Of a stretch of 64,000 nucleotides of DNA, positions 8,712 through 17,957 are shown one piece after another. Both the position numbers and the translations under genes were made by a program. Location: positions 62,001-126,000 of the forward strand of contig JALOAI010000012.1 of the NCBI GenBank assembly GCA_023228945.1, read 5' to 3'. Numbering within the stretch: the stretch's first letter is position 1; every line of letters starts with the position of its first letter. A model generated the notes under the pieces. That model was given only the letters and a program-made list of their open reading frames with translations, was not told the DNA's origin and did not search any database. The DNA is from Pigmentiphaga sp. (GTDB lineage Bacteria > Pseudomonadota > Gammaproteobacteria > Burkholderiales > Burkholderiaceae_B).

Positions 8712-9831
8712 TCTCATGTTTTCCACCTTGGCCTCGCTGTTTGCCCTGGAGCCCGGCGTCGTTTATCTGGACAGCGCCTCAGTCGGCCCGCTGCCGCGCG
8801 AAGCCGAGGCCATCGGCCAACAGGCCGTGGCCTCCAAGGCTCGCCCCTGGGCCCGCGATCGCGGCGCTTCGCATGCCGTGGCCGACCGGCTGCGCGTCCT
8901 GGCCGCCGACCTGATCGGCGCCAGCGCGGCCGATATCGCCATCGTTTGCGCCGTCAGCTACGGCCTGGCGGTGGCTCGCCAGAACCTTCCCCTGGCCAAG
9001 GACGCACGGGTCCTGGTGCTCGAGGCCGATCACACGTCGCAACACCTGACCTGGCAACGGCACGCGGAGCGGTCCGGGGCCTGCCTGGAGGTTGTGCCGC
9101 GGCCCGCCGATGGCGATTGGACGGCGGCGATCCTGGAGCGGCTGGCCGATAACGGCCGCGCGCCTCCCGCGCTCGCCTCCCTGAGCGCCACGTTCTGGCG
9201 CGACGGGGCGAACATCGACCTCGTGGCGGTGTGTGCCGCCCTGAGGGAACGCGGAACACGCATCGTCCTGGATCTCACCCAATCGGCCGGCATCCTGGAG
9301 CTGGACGTGCCCGCGCTCGGCGCCGATTTCGCGGTGTTTCCCGCCTACAAATGGCTGCTCGGCCCCTACAGTCTCGCCTTCCTCTATGTCGCGCCCTGGC
9401 ACCAGCAGGGTCCGCCACTTGAAGACAACGGCTTCAATCGCGATGCCACCGGCCGCTACGCCGCGGGCGCCGTTCGCTTCGACATGGGCGAGCGAGATGC
9501 CTTCGTTGGCATTCCCACCGCCGTGGCGGCACTGGACTTCCTCGCCCGCCACCCTCGAACCGACTTGCGCGAACGATTGAGCGGGTTGACGCAAAGGCTG
9601 GCGGATCGTCTGGTGGATTCCCCCCTTTTCTGCCTGCCGGCGCCGCACCGCAGCCCGCATATCCTGGGCCTGCGGGGCGCCCCCGAAGGGATCGCCACGG
9701 CCTGCAAGCGCGATGGCGTCTATCTGACACAGCGTGACGGCGAGCTTCGAGTCAGTCCGCATCTGTTCAACACCGAAGCCGATATCGATACCTGTGCCGA
9801 GGTGCTGCTGCGCCATCTCTCGGCGGGTTGA
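8704..9831 (+). CDS. Class V PLP-dependent aminotransferase/lyase
   Basis: 375-aa fold-type I PLP enzyme of the class V group (isopenicillin-N epimerase/cysteine desulfurase-like). The Schiff-base lysine is K216 in FPAYKWLLGPY, and the PLP-ring Asp is D190 in VLDLTQSAG. The start at 8704 overlaps the LysR stop; a second in-frame ATG at 8716 is possible. Class V members act as epimerases, lyases or transaminases, so the reaction is open. Linkage to LysR and divergence from hyuAB suggest it acts on an amino acid made by the hydantoinase pathway (inference). Confidence 0.8.
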   Translation: MPDLMFSTLASLFALEPGVVYLDSASVGPLPREAEAIGQQAVASKARPWARDRGASHAVADRLRVLAADLIGASAADIAIVCAVSYGLAVARQNLPLAKDARVLVLEADHTSQHLTWQRHAERSGACLEVVPRPADGDWTAAILERLADNGRAPPALASLSATFWRDGANIDLVAVCAALRERGTRIVLDLTQSAGILELDVPALGADFAVFPAYKWLLGPYSLAFLYVAPWHQQGPPLEDNGFNRDATGRYAAGAVRFDMGERDAFVGIPTAVAALDFLARHPRTDLRERLSGLTQRLADRLVDSPLFCLPAPHRSPHILGLRGAPEGIATACKRDGVYLTQRDGELRVSPHLFNTEADIDTCAEVLLRHLSAG

Positions 9832-9883
9832 GCTCCGACTCTCCTACAATGTCCGTCGTACAGTTCGACGGAGCACAGCAGCC

Positions 9884-10540
9884 ATGCGGCAAGCAGCATT
9901 GGCGGCGGCGGCCGGAATGGCCTTCCTGACCTTGGCGGGATGCGCCGCGCCTACCCCGGACCCGCTGGCGGCACAAGCCGACCATTGGGTCGCGCTCGAC
10001 GACACGATCGACCATGACACCGGCACCCGTCAGCTTTATGCCCGGAGCCACCTGAATGCCACGCCTTCGGGCGATGGCGCCGCGGGCTTGCCCCAAGGCA
10101 AGACGCTGGACGTCTATGCGCAGGTCGATCATTCCGGCGCCCGCTATACCCTGATCCTGAGAGATACCGGCACGCTGCCGACAGACGATGCCGCGACGCT
10201 AGAAGCCACGGTCCAGCCGTTGCGGCAACACCTGGACGAAAGTTGCCAGGCTTTGCCTTTATTTGTGGATGGCAGGCGCATCGATCTGCCCGTTCTGCGG
10301 ACCGACGTCGATGTCAGGCGGGACTATCACTTCCAGGGGCCGCAGCCGACCGCCTTCCATAGGCTGAGCAGCGCGATCGCGCTGTCGGTTCCACCACCGC
10401 TCATGCGCGAGCTGGCGGCCGCGCGCGAGCTGGATTACCGGATGTGCGGCCTGGGCTCCGGCACGATGCGGGCCACCGAGCGCGAAAGCTTGCGCGAGGT
10501 TTATCGGCGCTCGCTCATGCATCGCGTTTCGGCTTCGTGA
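9884..10540 (+). CDS. Predicted lipoprotein of unknown function
   Basis: 218-aa protein with a lipoprotein signal peptide: MRQAALAAAAGMAFLTLAGC, lipobox LAGC with Cys20, then APTPDP. The mature part holds no domain I recognise; it has two further Cys residues (in DESCQALPLF and DYRMCGLG) that could form a disulfide. The start at 9884 is chosen for the signal peptide, with a weak GGAG 11 bases upstream. It follows the aminotransferase by 52 bp and may be co-transcribed, but nothing ties it functionally to either neighbour. Confidence 0.65.
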   Translation: MRQAALAAAAGMAFLTLAGCAAPTPDPLAAQADHWVALDDTIDHDTGTRQLYARSHLNATPSGDGAAGLPQGKTLDVYAQVDHSGARYTLILRDTGTLPTDDAATLEATVQPLRQHLDESCQALPLFVDGRRIDLPVLRTDVDVRRDYHFQGPQPTAFHRLSSAIALSVPPPLMRELAAARELDYRMCGLGSGTMRATERESLREVYRRSLMHRVSAS

Positions 10541-10768
10541 AGCCGGCACTCGCACCGGGATCGTGCCGGCTTGTCCAGCCGTATGCCGTGCCAGAGCCCA
10601 ACGCATCGGCGACGCAAAGTCATAGCCGGCAAATATGACTGGAAAACTTTGCGCATCTAGCCAGCCCCGCCAAATGCCAGCATAGTTGACCCTGACGTTC
10701 CTATGGAATCGTTGTGGTGCCACCAGCGCTTCGGCCTAAACATCCCATCTTATAAAGAAGGTGCAAAC

Positions 10769-11821
10769 ATGCTGACGGAGTCGATCGAGCAAAAATGGAT
10801 TGCGAGCTTTCAGTGCGTCTTCGAACTGTGCGCAGTCGGCAACGGCACCACGGCGGTGATTCTGTCCGAGACTCTGTCACGCCAAGTCAATGTCAAGCTG
10901 GCCGAGTTGGCCCTGCTTCAATTGGGAGCCCGGGTGTGCCATGTCGTCATGCCGTCGCCGCCGCTGCACGACTCGATACCCTTGCGATCGACAGGTACGA
11001 GCCTGGCCTTGCAGCATCATCGTTCGGCCCTCGCGGCGATGTGCAGCAGCGAGATTGTGATCGACTGCACGGTTGAAGGGCTCTTGCACACCCGGGAGCT
11101 GGGCGAGATTCTGAGTTCGGGCGCTCGCCTGATGATGATCAGCAACGAACACCCCGAAGTCCTCGAACGCCTGATGCCCGACCCCTCGTTGGCGCCCCGG
11201 ATCCAGGCGGGTGTGGAGCTTCTGGCGAATTCGCACCGGATGAGCGTCACCTCGGGCGCCGGAACCTCACTGGAGATCGACCTCTCCGGCGCGGCCGTGC
11301 GCGGCTCGCCCGGTTTCGTGACGGAGCCCGGAAAACTGTCGTATTGGCCGGCCGGGCTCTGCCTTTGCTTTCCTCGCGCCCACACGGTCAATGGCGTTCT
11401 GGTGCTCGACGTCGGGGATATGAACCTGACGTTCAAGCGTTATCTCGAAAGCCAGGTGACACTGCATATTGAAGACGACTACGTTACCGCCATCGAAGGC
11501 GGCGGCCTCGATGCCGAGCTGATGCGAAGCTATTTTGCGGCCTTCGGCGATCGCAATGCCTATGGTGTCTCACACGTCGGTTGGGGGATGAACCCCATGA
11601 CACGCTGGGATTCTTTGATGATGTACGACAAGAGCGACATCAACGCCACGGAGTATCGCGCCTTGGCCGGCAGCTTCCTTTACTCGACAGGCGCTAACGA
11701 GTTCTCGCAGCGCCACACCCGCGGGCATTTCGACCTCCCCCTGAGAAATTGCACGATTGCGCTGGACGGGCGAGACGTCATCCGGGAAGGGCGTCTGCTA
11801 GGAGTTCTTGCCGAACCCTGA
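10769..11821 (+). CDS. NicX-like 2,5-dihydroxypyridine 5,6-dioxygenase
   Basis: 350-aa homologue of NicX, the non-haem Fe(II) dioxygenase that opens the 2,5-dihydroxypyridine ring to N-formylmaleamate. From memory of the Pseudomonas putida protein, which has the same length, several blocks match: EHPEVLERLMP, TEPGKLSYWPAG, GVLVLDVGDMNLTFK, YGVSHVGWGM and the C-terminal GHFDLPLRNC. The NicX iron ligands Glu/His/Asp map to E186, H320 and D322. The start at 10769 has GAAGG eight bases upstream; a start at 10703 would add unrelated residues. The downstream genes NicD, NicE and NicF are absent nearby, so the exact substrate is uncertain. It is convergent with a pyridine-type FAD monooxygenase gene. 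Confidence 0.78.
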   Translation: MLTESIEQKWIASFQCVFELCAVGNGTTAVILSETLSRQVNVKLAELALLQLGARVCHVVMPSPPLHDSIPLRSTGTSLALQHHRSALAAMCSSEIVIDCTVEGLLHTRELGEILSSGARLMMISNEHPEVLERLMPDPSLAPRIQAGVELLANSHRMSVTSGAGTSLEIDLSGAAVRGSPGFVTEPGKLSYWPAGLCLCFPRAHTVNGVLVLDVGDMNLTFKRYLESQVTLHIEDDYVTAIEGGGLDAELMRSYFAAFGDRNAYGVSHVGWGMNPMTRWDSLMMYDKSDINATEYRALAGSFLYSTGANEFSQRHTRGHFDLPLRNCTIALDGRDVIREGRLLGVLAEP

Positions 11822-11865
11822 TGAACTCTGCGCGGCAAACCGCCGCCCGGACGAGCGCGTTATCG

Positions 11866-13002
11866 TCAGCTCCATCCGGCGGGAACGGCGTTGGCGGTGC
11901 GGTGATAGCGCGAACGAACCCAGGCATTGCGCTCAACGGCTTTGAACGCGATGGCTCTCAAGGCGGGTGGCCACAAGGTGGCCGACGAGTACAGTCGGGA
12001 CCATCGCTGCGTATGATCCGTCAGGTCGCGTTCACGCCGTTCCCAATGGCGTAACGCCTCCTCTACCGGCACGGCGTTCTCCAAAGCCACGGCCAGGGCC
12101 CAGGCGTTCATCATGGCCACCCCGCCACCCTGGCCGAGGTTTGGCGGCATGGCGTTCGCCGCATCCCCCACGATCGCGACTTTCCCTTTTGACCATTGCT
12201 TGAGGTGGATGACCTGAAAGGGAACATATTTAACAGTCTCCCAGGCCGTCTGGGTCAGGATCCGATCAATCAAATCCGTGTGCGCCGGAAACGACTGCCG
12301 CCAAACGATGGGATCGATGGGGATCGCTTTCGCGGCCGTGTCCTCGATCAGGCATGTCATGGCGATATAGACTTCGTCGGGGCTGCAAGGGCTGTAAATC
12401 ATGCGCCTCGTGCCCGACCAGTACTCGCTGGATGGCGCTCCTTGCCGAGGCTCATGGACAGGCTCCAAATCGGAGCGGGGGATGATCATGCGCATCGCAC
12501 CATCTTTGAGCCAAACCCGCCGGCGCATCAGCCCCAATGATTCCCTCACCTGAGAAAGATAGCCGTCGGCGCCCACGATCAGATCCGCTTTCAGTCGTTG
12601 GCCGTCTTTCAAGATCAACTCCCCCGCCTCGCTAGCAGCGACCGCTGACGACGATGTTTGAATCTCCACCGACAGGCTGCGAGCCTTCGATTCGAGTTCC
12701 GAGATCAGATGGTGGCGGGAAACCCGATACGTCTGCTTGACCGGGAACGTGGCCGCGATCTCGCCCCGATCGTTGTATCGATCCTGGCGTGAGACGCGCA
12801 TGGCCCCTTGCAGAACGGTGTCGAGCACGCCCAGCCCCTCGAGAACCTTGAGGCCATTGGGGTGCAGTGTGATCCCGAACCCTTCCGCGCGGATGGACGA
12901 CGATCTCTCATGCACCCTTACCGTCCACCCCCGTTGAGCCAGCGCGATCGCCGCCGTCAAGCCGGCAAATCCCGCCCCCGCGATTTCCGCATGTCGTATC
13001 AT
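11866..13002 (-). CDS. FAD-dependent monooxygenase, MHPC-oxygenase-like
   Basis: 378-aa single-component class A flavoprotein monooxygenase. It has the dinucleotide motif GAGFAG (9-14), the DG motif VGADGYLSQVRESLG and the GDAANAMPPNLGQGGG motif. Blocks such as GFAGLTAAIAL, GLKVLEGLGVLDTVLQG and IYSPCSPDEVYIAM resemble, from memory, 2-methyl-3-hydroxypyridine-5-carboxylate oxygenase and 5-hydroxynicotinate 2-monooxygenase more than salicylate hydroxylase. The likely role is hydroxylation, or hydroxylation with ring opening, of a hydroxypyridine. The start at 13002 has AGAAGGA upstream. It is divergent from a LysR gene and convergent, 44 bp apart, with the NicX-like gene. Confidence 0.78.
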   Translation of the reverse strand: MIRHAEIAGAGFAGLTAAIALAQRGWTVRVHERSSSIRAEGFGITLHPNGLKVLEGLGVLDTVLQGAMRVSRQDRYNDRGEIAATFPVKQTYRVSRHHLISELESKARSLSVEIQTSSSAVAASEAGELILKDGQRLKADLIVGADGYLSQVRESLGLMRRRVWLKDGAMRMIIPRSDLEPVHEPRQGAPSSEYWSGTRRMIYSPCSPDEVYIAMTCLIEDTAAKAIPIDPIVWRQSFPAHTDLIDRILTQTAWETVKYVPFQVIHLKQWSKGKVAIVGDAANAMPPNLGQGGGVAMMNAWALAVALENAVPVEEALRHWERRERDLTDHTQRWSRLYSSATLWPPALRAIAFKAVERNAWVRSRYHRTANAVPAGWS

Positions 13003-13245
13003 CGGTATTCCTTCTCCCGTCGCGGGCTCGCCCGCCAATTCAGACTCCATCAGCGGCGCAGTGTATCGGCCTGGCCCATCCGCCCCCAAGAAAAAGTCCC
13101 ATCCAAGAGATCATCGTCACTTATGGAAAATCGTGGCGTCCGGCGAGGCAAACTTCGTTTTGATCGGATATTTCCTTCTCCCGACTTGCATGAAGGAAAG
13201 GTCAAGGCCTTGTACTGAATCCTTCCAGACCCATGCCCTACGACC

Positions 13246-14169
13246 ATGGATATTCGTCAGCTTCAGTTTTTTCTTTCGGTGTTCGACTACGGCACGATGG
13301 GACGCGCGGCGCGTCACTTGAGAATCAGCCAACCGGCGCTTTCCCAGAGCCTAGCCAAACTGGAAGACCAGTTGAAGGTTCAGCTTTTTGAACGAACATC
13401 CCGAGGCATGATTCCCACGCCGTTCGGCATCGCGTTTGCCGAGCGGGCGCGCAGTATTTCGACGCAGGCGCGGCTCGCGCTGGAAGATATCGATGCGTTG
13501 CGAGGTTCCGGACGCGGCCATTTATCCATCGGCGCCGGCCCGAGCTTCGCCAGTGGCATTGTGCCGGAAGCGGTCTTGCGGCTGCTCGTCACCCGCCCGA
13601 AATTCCAGGTTTCCATCACGGTTGGCGCCTCCGAGATGCTGATTCCGGCAATCGAGCATGGCTCCATCGACTTGCTCATTGGCAGCGTGTACGAAAGAGC
13701 CTGGGATCGCGAGCTGGCAAGCGAGATGATCTCGCAGGATACGGTGTCGATCATTGCTCGCAAAGACCATCCCTTGAGCTCGGGTAATCATCCCCTCCAG
13801 GCCAGCCTGGCGTTTCCCTGGGTTCTGGCGGGGCGCAATGATAGCCTCCGGCTCCGGCTTACGGCGCTCTTCAAAGAGGCCCGGTTGCCCGCACCCGAAC
13901 CGCGCGTAGAAACCTCTTCCGACACGGCCATCAAATCATTGCTCAGCCGCAGCGATTATCTCGGTTTCCTGCCGCGCGCACTGACCACCGTTGAAGAGGC
14001 TGCAGGCTTGCTTGCACCGGTTTCGCTCGTCGGCGGGCACTGGAACCGGCCGATCCATATTCTCTACTTGCAACGAAAGGCGCTATCGGCCGCGGCTCGC
14101 GCCTTCGTCAATCATGTTCATGCGATCTGCCAAGAGCACGCCGCCTTGCCGGAACGTCCCGCTCCCTGA
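13246..14169 (+). CDS. LysR-family regulator next to pyridine-type monooxygenase
   Basis: 307-aa LysR-type regulator: HTH at residues 1-60 (QLQFFLSVFDYGTMGRAARHLRISQPALSQSLAKLE), then an effector-binding domain (about 90-295). The divergent position relative to the FAD monooxygenase (243 bp between starts) suggests it controls that gene, and possibly the Bug and amidohydrolase genes downstream on the other strand. The effector is unknown. Confidence 0.85.
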   Translation: MDIRQLQFFLSVFDYGTMGRAARHLRISQPALSQSLAKLEDQLKVQLFERTSRGMIPTPFGIAFAERARSISTQARLALEDIDALRGSGRGHLSIGAGPSFASGIVPEAVLRLLVTRPKFQVSITVGASEMLIPAIEHGSIDLLIGSVYERAWDRELASEMISQDTVSIIARKDHPLSSGNHPLQASLAFPWVLAGRNDSLRLRLTALFKEARLPAPEPRVETSSDTAIKSLLSRSDYLGFLPRALTTVEEAAGLLAPVSLVGGHWNRPIHILYLQRKALSAAARAFVNHVHAICQEHAALPERPAP

Positions 14170-14274
14170 CGATTCGATCGTCGGCGGCGCGCGCAGGCAC
14201 CGCCTTTTGCGGGGGCTTGCCAAGCCGGTTCAAGCCGCAGCGGGGATTCACGATTGCGGTGGACCAACAGCCGC

Positions 14275-15261
14275 CTACTGGCCGGAGATCTTGGCTCCCA
14301 TGCGCTCAAGCAACAGGCCATAGCGATCATATTCGCGAGTAATGATCTCCACCATCTCTTGCGGCGAACTCACCTGCACTTCGATGCCCTTCTGGGCGAG
14401 TGAGGCGACAATCTCCGGTTTGGCCAGCACGTGATGAAGGGCCGTATTCATCCGCGCAACGGTTTGCGGGTCCATTTCGGCGGGTCCGACCATGCCGGTC
14501 CAGGTGGTCATCTCATAGACGTCCAGACCACTTTCCGCGATCGTGGGAACATCAGGAAGCGCATCGATCCGCTTGGACGACACGCTCGCCAAAGGCTTCA
14601 GGGCGCCGGATTGTATATGGGGCAGAAGCGAATTGACCGCGCCAAAAAACACATGCACGCGGCCGGCCAGAAGATCGGGAATGACCTGGGTGGCACCCGC
14701 ATACGAGACTTCGGTGAGATCCACTCCCGCCGCCGATTTGAATAGTTCAGCCGCAAGCTGATTCGCGCCTCCGGTACCGGCGGAGCCGTAATTGATCATG
14801 CCAGGGTTCTCTTTGGCCAACGCAATGAGCTCCTGCACCGAATCAGCGGACACCGACGGATGGGCCGCCAGCACGAACGGCACCACGGAGAGCGTGCTGA
14901 CCGGCGTGTATTGCTGCAAGGGCTCCCCCACGCCTTTCATGATATGGGGATTGACGGTCAGCACGTTGTACGGCGCAACGAGCCACGTCTTTCCATCGGG
15001 TTGGCTTTTGGCGACGTAATCGGCCCCGATGCGGTTTCCAGCGCCGGGCTTGTTCTCCACCACGATGGCGGCATCCAGCTCCGCGGGGAGTTCGTTCGCC
15101 AGAACTCGCGCCATCATGTCGAAACTGCCGCCTGGCGCGGCCGGCACAATAAAGCGGATGACGTCTCGAGAAGACGAGGCCGATTGCGCCCATCCCGGCG
15201 CCGAGGCGCCGAACATGAAGCAGCTGACCAGGGCAGAGCTGAAAAACCGTGTCGCGAGCAT
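14275..15261 (-). CDS. Bug/TctC-family receptor (no. 2)
   Basis: 328-aa periplasmic receptor with a Sec signal peptide ending ASAPGWAQ. Bug motifs include VIRFIVPAAPGGSFDMMAR, VENKPGAGNRIGADYVAKSQPDGKTW and the INYGSAGTGG ligand loop. The start at 15261 has AGGAG seven bases upstream; a much longer in-frame extension to 15744 runs over the M20 gene and is spurious. It lies downstream of the M20 amidohydrolase on the same strand (about 130 bp gap) and could bind an N-acyl amino acid or amide substrate of that enzyme (inference). Confidence 0.88.
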   Translation of the reverse strand: MLATRFFSSALVSCFMFGASAPGWAQSASSSRDVIRFIVPAAPGGSFDMMARVLANELPAELDAAIVVENKPGAGNRIGADYVAKSQPDGKTWLVAPYNVLTVNPHIMKGVGEPLQQYTPVSTLSVVPFVLAAHPSVSADSVQELIALAKENPGMINYGSAGTGGANQLAAELFKSAAGVDLTEVSYAGATQVIPDLLAGRVHVFFGAVNSLLPHIQSGALKPLASVSSKRIDALPDVPTIAESGLDVYEMTTWTGMVGPAEMDPQTVARMNTALHHVLAKPEIVASLAQKGIEVQVSSPQEMVEIITREYDRYGLLLERMGAKISGQ

Positions 15262-15392
15262 CAGGGTCTCCTGTTTTTGATAGTCTTCGCTGCCTGACAC
15301 AGCAGCTTTCGTTGGGATATCAAACTCAGGAAATCTTAGGAACGGATCCCCCTCCGGGCAATTGATCCCGCTGGGATTTCGATAAGCGTCCC

Positions 15393-16607
15393 TTATGACC
15401 CAGCCTGGGGCGGCTCCCGCTCCAGCCACGCCAGCGCCACCTTGGCCAGATAGCTCGCGCCCAGCGGCAGCACGTCGTCGTTGAAGTCGTAGCTGGCGTT
15501 GTGCACCAGGCAGGGGCCGTGGCCGTGGCCCTCGTCGCGGTGTTCTCCGTCGCCGTTGCCGATGAAGGCGTAGCAACCGGGCTTGGCTTCGAGCATGAAG
15601 GCGAAGTCTTCGGCGGCCATGATGGGTACCTGGGGAATGAGCTGGTCTTTTTCCACGATCCCGGCGATCACGTCTCGGGCGAAGGCGGTTTCGGCTTCGT
15701 GGTTGATGGTGGCCGGATAGTTGCGCACGAACTCGAAGTCGCACTCGGCCTCGTTGGCGCGGGCCGTGAGCTCGGCCACGTCGCGCATCCGGCGCTCGAT
15801 CAGGTCCAGCGTGTCGGCGGTGTAGGCGCGCACGGTGCCCCGCATCTCGCAGGTATCGGGAATGACGTTGATGGCGTCGCCGGCACGGATCATGGTCACC
15901 GAGATCACGCCGACCTCAAGCGGCTTTTTATTGCGGCTGACGATGTTCTGGAAGGCCCCCAGGATCTGACCCGCGATGGGCAGCGGATCGATGGCCAAAT
16001 GAGGCATGGCGGCATGACCGCCCTTGCCCCGCACCGTGACCGTGAACTCGCTGTTGGAGGCCAGCACCGGGCCGGGCGACAGCGCGAAGGTACCCGCCGG
16101 GATGCCCGGCATATTGTGCATGCCGAACACCGCCTCCATGGGAAATTGTTCGAACAGACCTTCGCGGACCATGACGCGGGCGCCGCCCGCCTGTTCTTCG
16201 GCGGGCTGGAAAATAAGATAGACGGTGCCCGCGAAATCGCGGTGCGCCGCCAGATACTGGGCGGCGCCCAGCAGCATGGTGGTGTGGCCATCGTGGCCAC
16301 AGGCGTGCATCTTGCCTGGATAACGGCTGGCGTGGGCAAAGGTATTCGCTTCCTGCATGGGCAGGGCGTCCATGTCGGCCCGCAGCCCCACGGCACGGCT
16401 GGAGTCGCCCCGATTGCCGCGGATGATGCCCACGACGCCGGTGCCGGCAAGGCCGCGGTGCATGGGGATGCCCCAGGCCGCAAGCCGCTCGGCGACGAGA
16501 TCCGCCGTACGGGTTTCTTCGAAGGCCAGTTCGGGATGGGCGTGGATGTCGCGGCGGATGGCGCGCAGGACGTCGGCCTGCGCGACGATGTCATCGAGAA
16601 GTGGCAT
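15393..16607 (-). CDS. M20-family amidohydrolase (hippurate hydrolase-like)
   Basis: 404-aa metal-dependent amidohydrolase of the M20D group, which includes hippurate hydrolase and N-acyl-L-amino acid amidohydrolases. Metal-binding motifs are HACGHDGHTTMLLG (Cys103, His105, His108), the PAEEQAGGA catalytic Glu pair near 137, and the GHAAMPH motif near 200 in the dimerisation domain. The C-terminal MAAEDFAFML and HNASYDFNDD blocks complete the family pattern. It likely cleaves an N-acyl or N-aroyl amino acid in the cytoplasm. Bug receptors lie on both sides (no. 2 downstream, no. 3 upstream), suggesting an uptake-and-hydrolysis unit. Confidence 0.9.
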   Translation of the reverse strand: MPLLDDIVAQADVLRAIRRDIHAHPELAFEETRTADLVAERLAAWGIPMHRGLAGTGVVGIIRGNRGDSSRAVGLRADMDALPMQEANTFAHASRYPGKMHACGHDGHTTMLLGAAQYLAAHRDFAGTVYLIFQPAEEQAGGARVMVREGLFEQFPMEAVFGMHNMPGIPAGTFALSPGPVLASNSEFTVTVRGKGGHAAMPHLAIDPLPIAGQILGAFQNIVSRNKKPLEVGVISVTMIRAGDAINVIPDTCEMRGTVRAYTADTLDLIERRMRDVAELTARANEAECDFEFVRNYPATINHEAETAFARDVIAGIVEKDQLIPQVPIMAAEDFAFMLEAKPGCYAFIGNGDGEHRDEGHGHGPCLVHNASYDFNDDVLPLGASYLAKVALAWLEREPPQAGS

Positions 16608-16704
16608 AAATCGTATCGTGTTGAAAAACCTTGGGAATAGGGCAGTGTAGCGAATCCATCACCCTGGGCCCCGGGCTGACGCCTCGGCATCGCTCGGCGG
16701 GTGA

Positions 16705-17676
16705 TCAGTCGGGTCGCAGCCCCATTTTGGCCAATAGGGGATCCCAGGCGGTGCGATCGTTTGCAATGCGTTCGGCGAAGTCGGCCGCCGAGCCGTCGAG
16801 GGCCTGGGCGCCTTGGTTATCGAATGCCTGGCGCATGGCCGGATCGTGCAAAGCCTGATTGATGGCCGTATTCAATCGTTCGATGGCGTCTGGCGGCGTG
16901 CCCGCGTTGCTGACGACCCCCAGCCAGACCACGCCTTCCAGGCCGGGATAACCGGCTTCTTCCAGGGTTGGCAGCGCGCCATAGGTGTCGCCCGGCACGC
17001 CGGGGCTCACGGCCAGCGCGCGCAAGCGGCCATCGCGCACCAAGGGATCGATCAGCGAGGTTCCCGCAAAGTAAATATGGGTATCGCCGGACGCCACCGA
17101 CGTGAGGGCCTCGGTACCCGTCTTGAAGGGGACATGGACAATATCCACTCCCGCCTGCCGCCGCAGCATCTCGAACAGCACGTGCGGCGGGCTGCCGTTG
17201 CCCGACGACGCGTAGTTGAGCACGCCGGGCCGCTCGCGCGCCAGCGCGAAGAGCTCTTCCACGGTGTTGACCGGCAGCGACGGGTGGACGGCCAGGGCCA
17301 TGGGGATGGTCGCCACGGCGCTCACGGGCACCAGATCCTGCACCGGGTCGTAGGTGAGCTTGGCAAAAATGTGGGGATTCCATACCGCATGCGCATTGGT
17401 GATGATCGCCAGCGTATGGCCATCGGCTGGCGCGCTTTTGAGGGCCTGCAGCGCAATCATGCCACCCGCGCCGGGCTTGTTGTCTACCACCACCGGCTGG
17501 CCCAGCGAAGACGCCAGCCGTTCGGCCATGGGCCGGGCGAACATGTCGGGCAAGCTGCCCGGCCCGCCGATCACCAGAACCGTTAAGGGACGAGCGGGAA
17601 AATCCGCGGCCCGCGCGGCCGTGGACACAGCGCAGAGGCTCAACAGGAACAGGCCGATACGGCGGCGCAGGGACAT
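16705..17676 (-). CDS. Bug/TctC-family receptor (no. 3)
   Basis: 323-aa periplasmic receptor with a Sec signal peptide (MSLRRRIGLFLLSLCAVSTA, cleavage near ARA-ADFPAR). Bug signatures are RPLTVLVIGGPGSLPDMFARP, VDNKPGAGGMIALQALKSAPADGHTL and LNYASSGNGSPPHVL. A GGAG lies 11 bases upstream of the ATG. It is about 97 bp upstream of the M20 gene on the same strand, so they may share a transcript. Confidence 0.88.
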   Translation of the reverse strand: MSLRRRIGLFLLSLCAVSTAARAADFPARPLTVLVIGGPGSLPDMFARPMAERLASSLGQPVVVDNKPGAGGMIALQALKSAPADGHTLAIITNAHAVWNPHIFAKLTYDPVQDLVPVSAVATIPMALAVHPSLPVNTVEELFALARERPGVLNYASSGNGSPPHVLFEMLRRQAGVDIVHVPFKTGTEALTSVASGDTHIYFAGTSLIDPLVRDGRLRALAVSPGVPGDTYGALPTLEEAGYPGLEGVVWLGVVSNAGTPPDAIERLNTAINQALHDPAMRQAFDNQGAQALDGSAADFAERIANDRTAWDPLLAKMGLRPD

Positions 17677-17957
17677 GATAAGAAGGCTCCAGAAATATCA
17701 AAAGAGGCGATATGCCCGTCCCCCGTGTGCCACGATCACGACAGAACCACTGCCGTGCCGGCCCGTCTGGCGAGGCATTTTGATAAATAAAAATCAATCT
17801 CAATTATCGCCGGAAAGCTCAGGCTGGCGCAAGCTCCGGCCATGCCCCCGACCCCTCGCCCCACGGCCGCAACCCGCGTCTCGCGCCAGCCTCCTTTTTT
17901 ATCCAAAAGATGGTATTTTTCGTAGCCGCCCGCCACCCTGCCAGGACTCACTCCTCG

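Noticed and set aside
15501..16640. 379-codon plus-strand frame opposite the M20 gene.
   Set aside because: Antisense shadow with no recognisable domain; the M20 metal motifs are on the minus strand.
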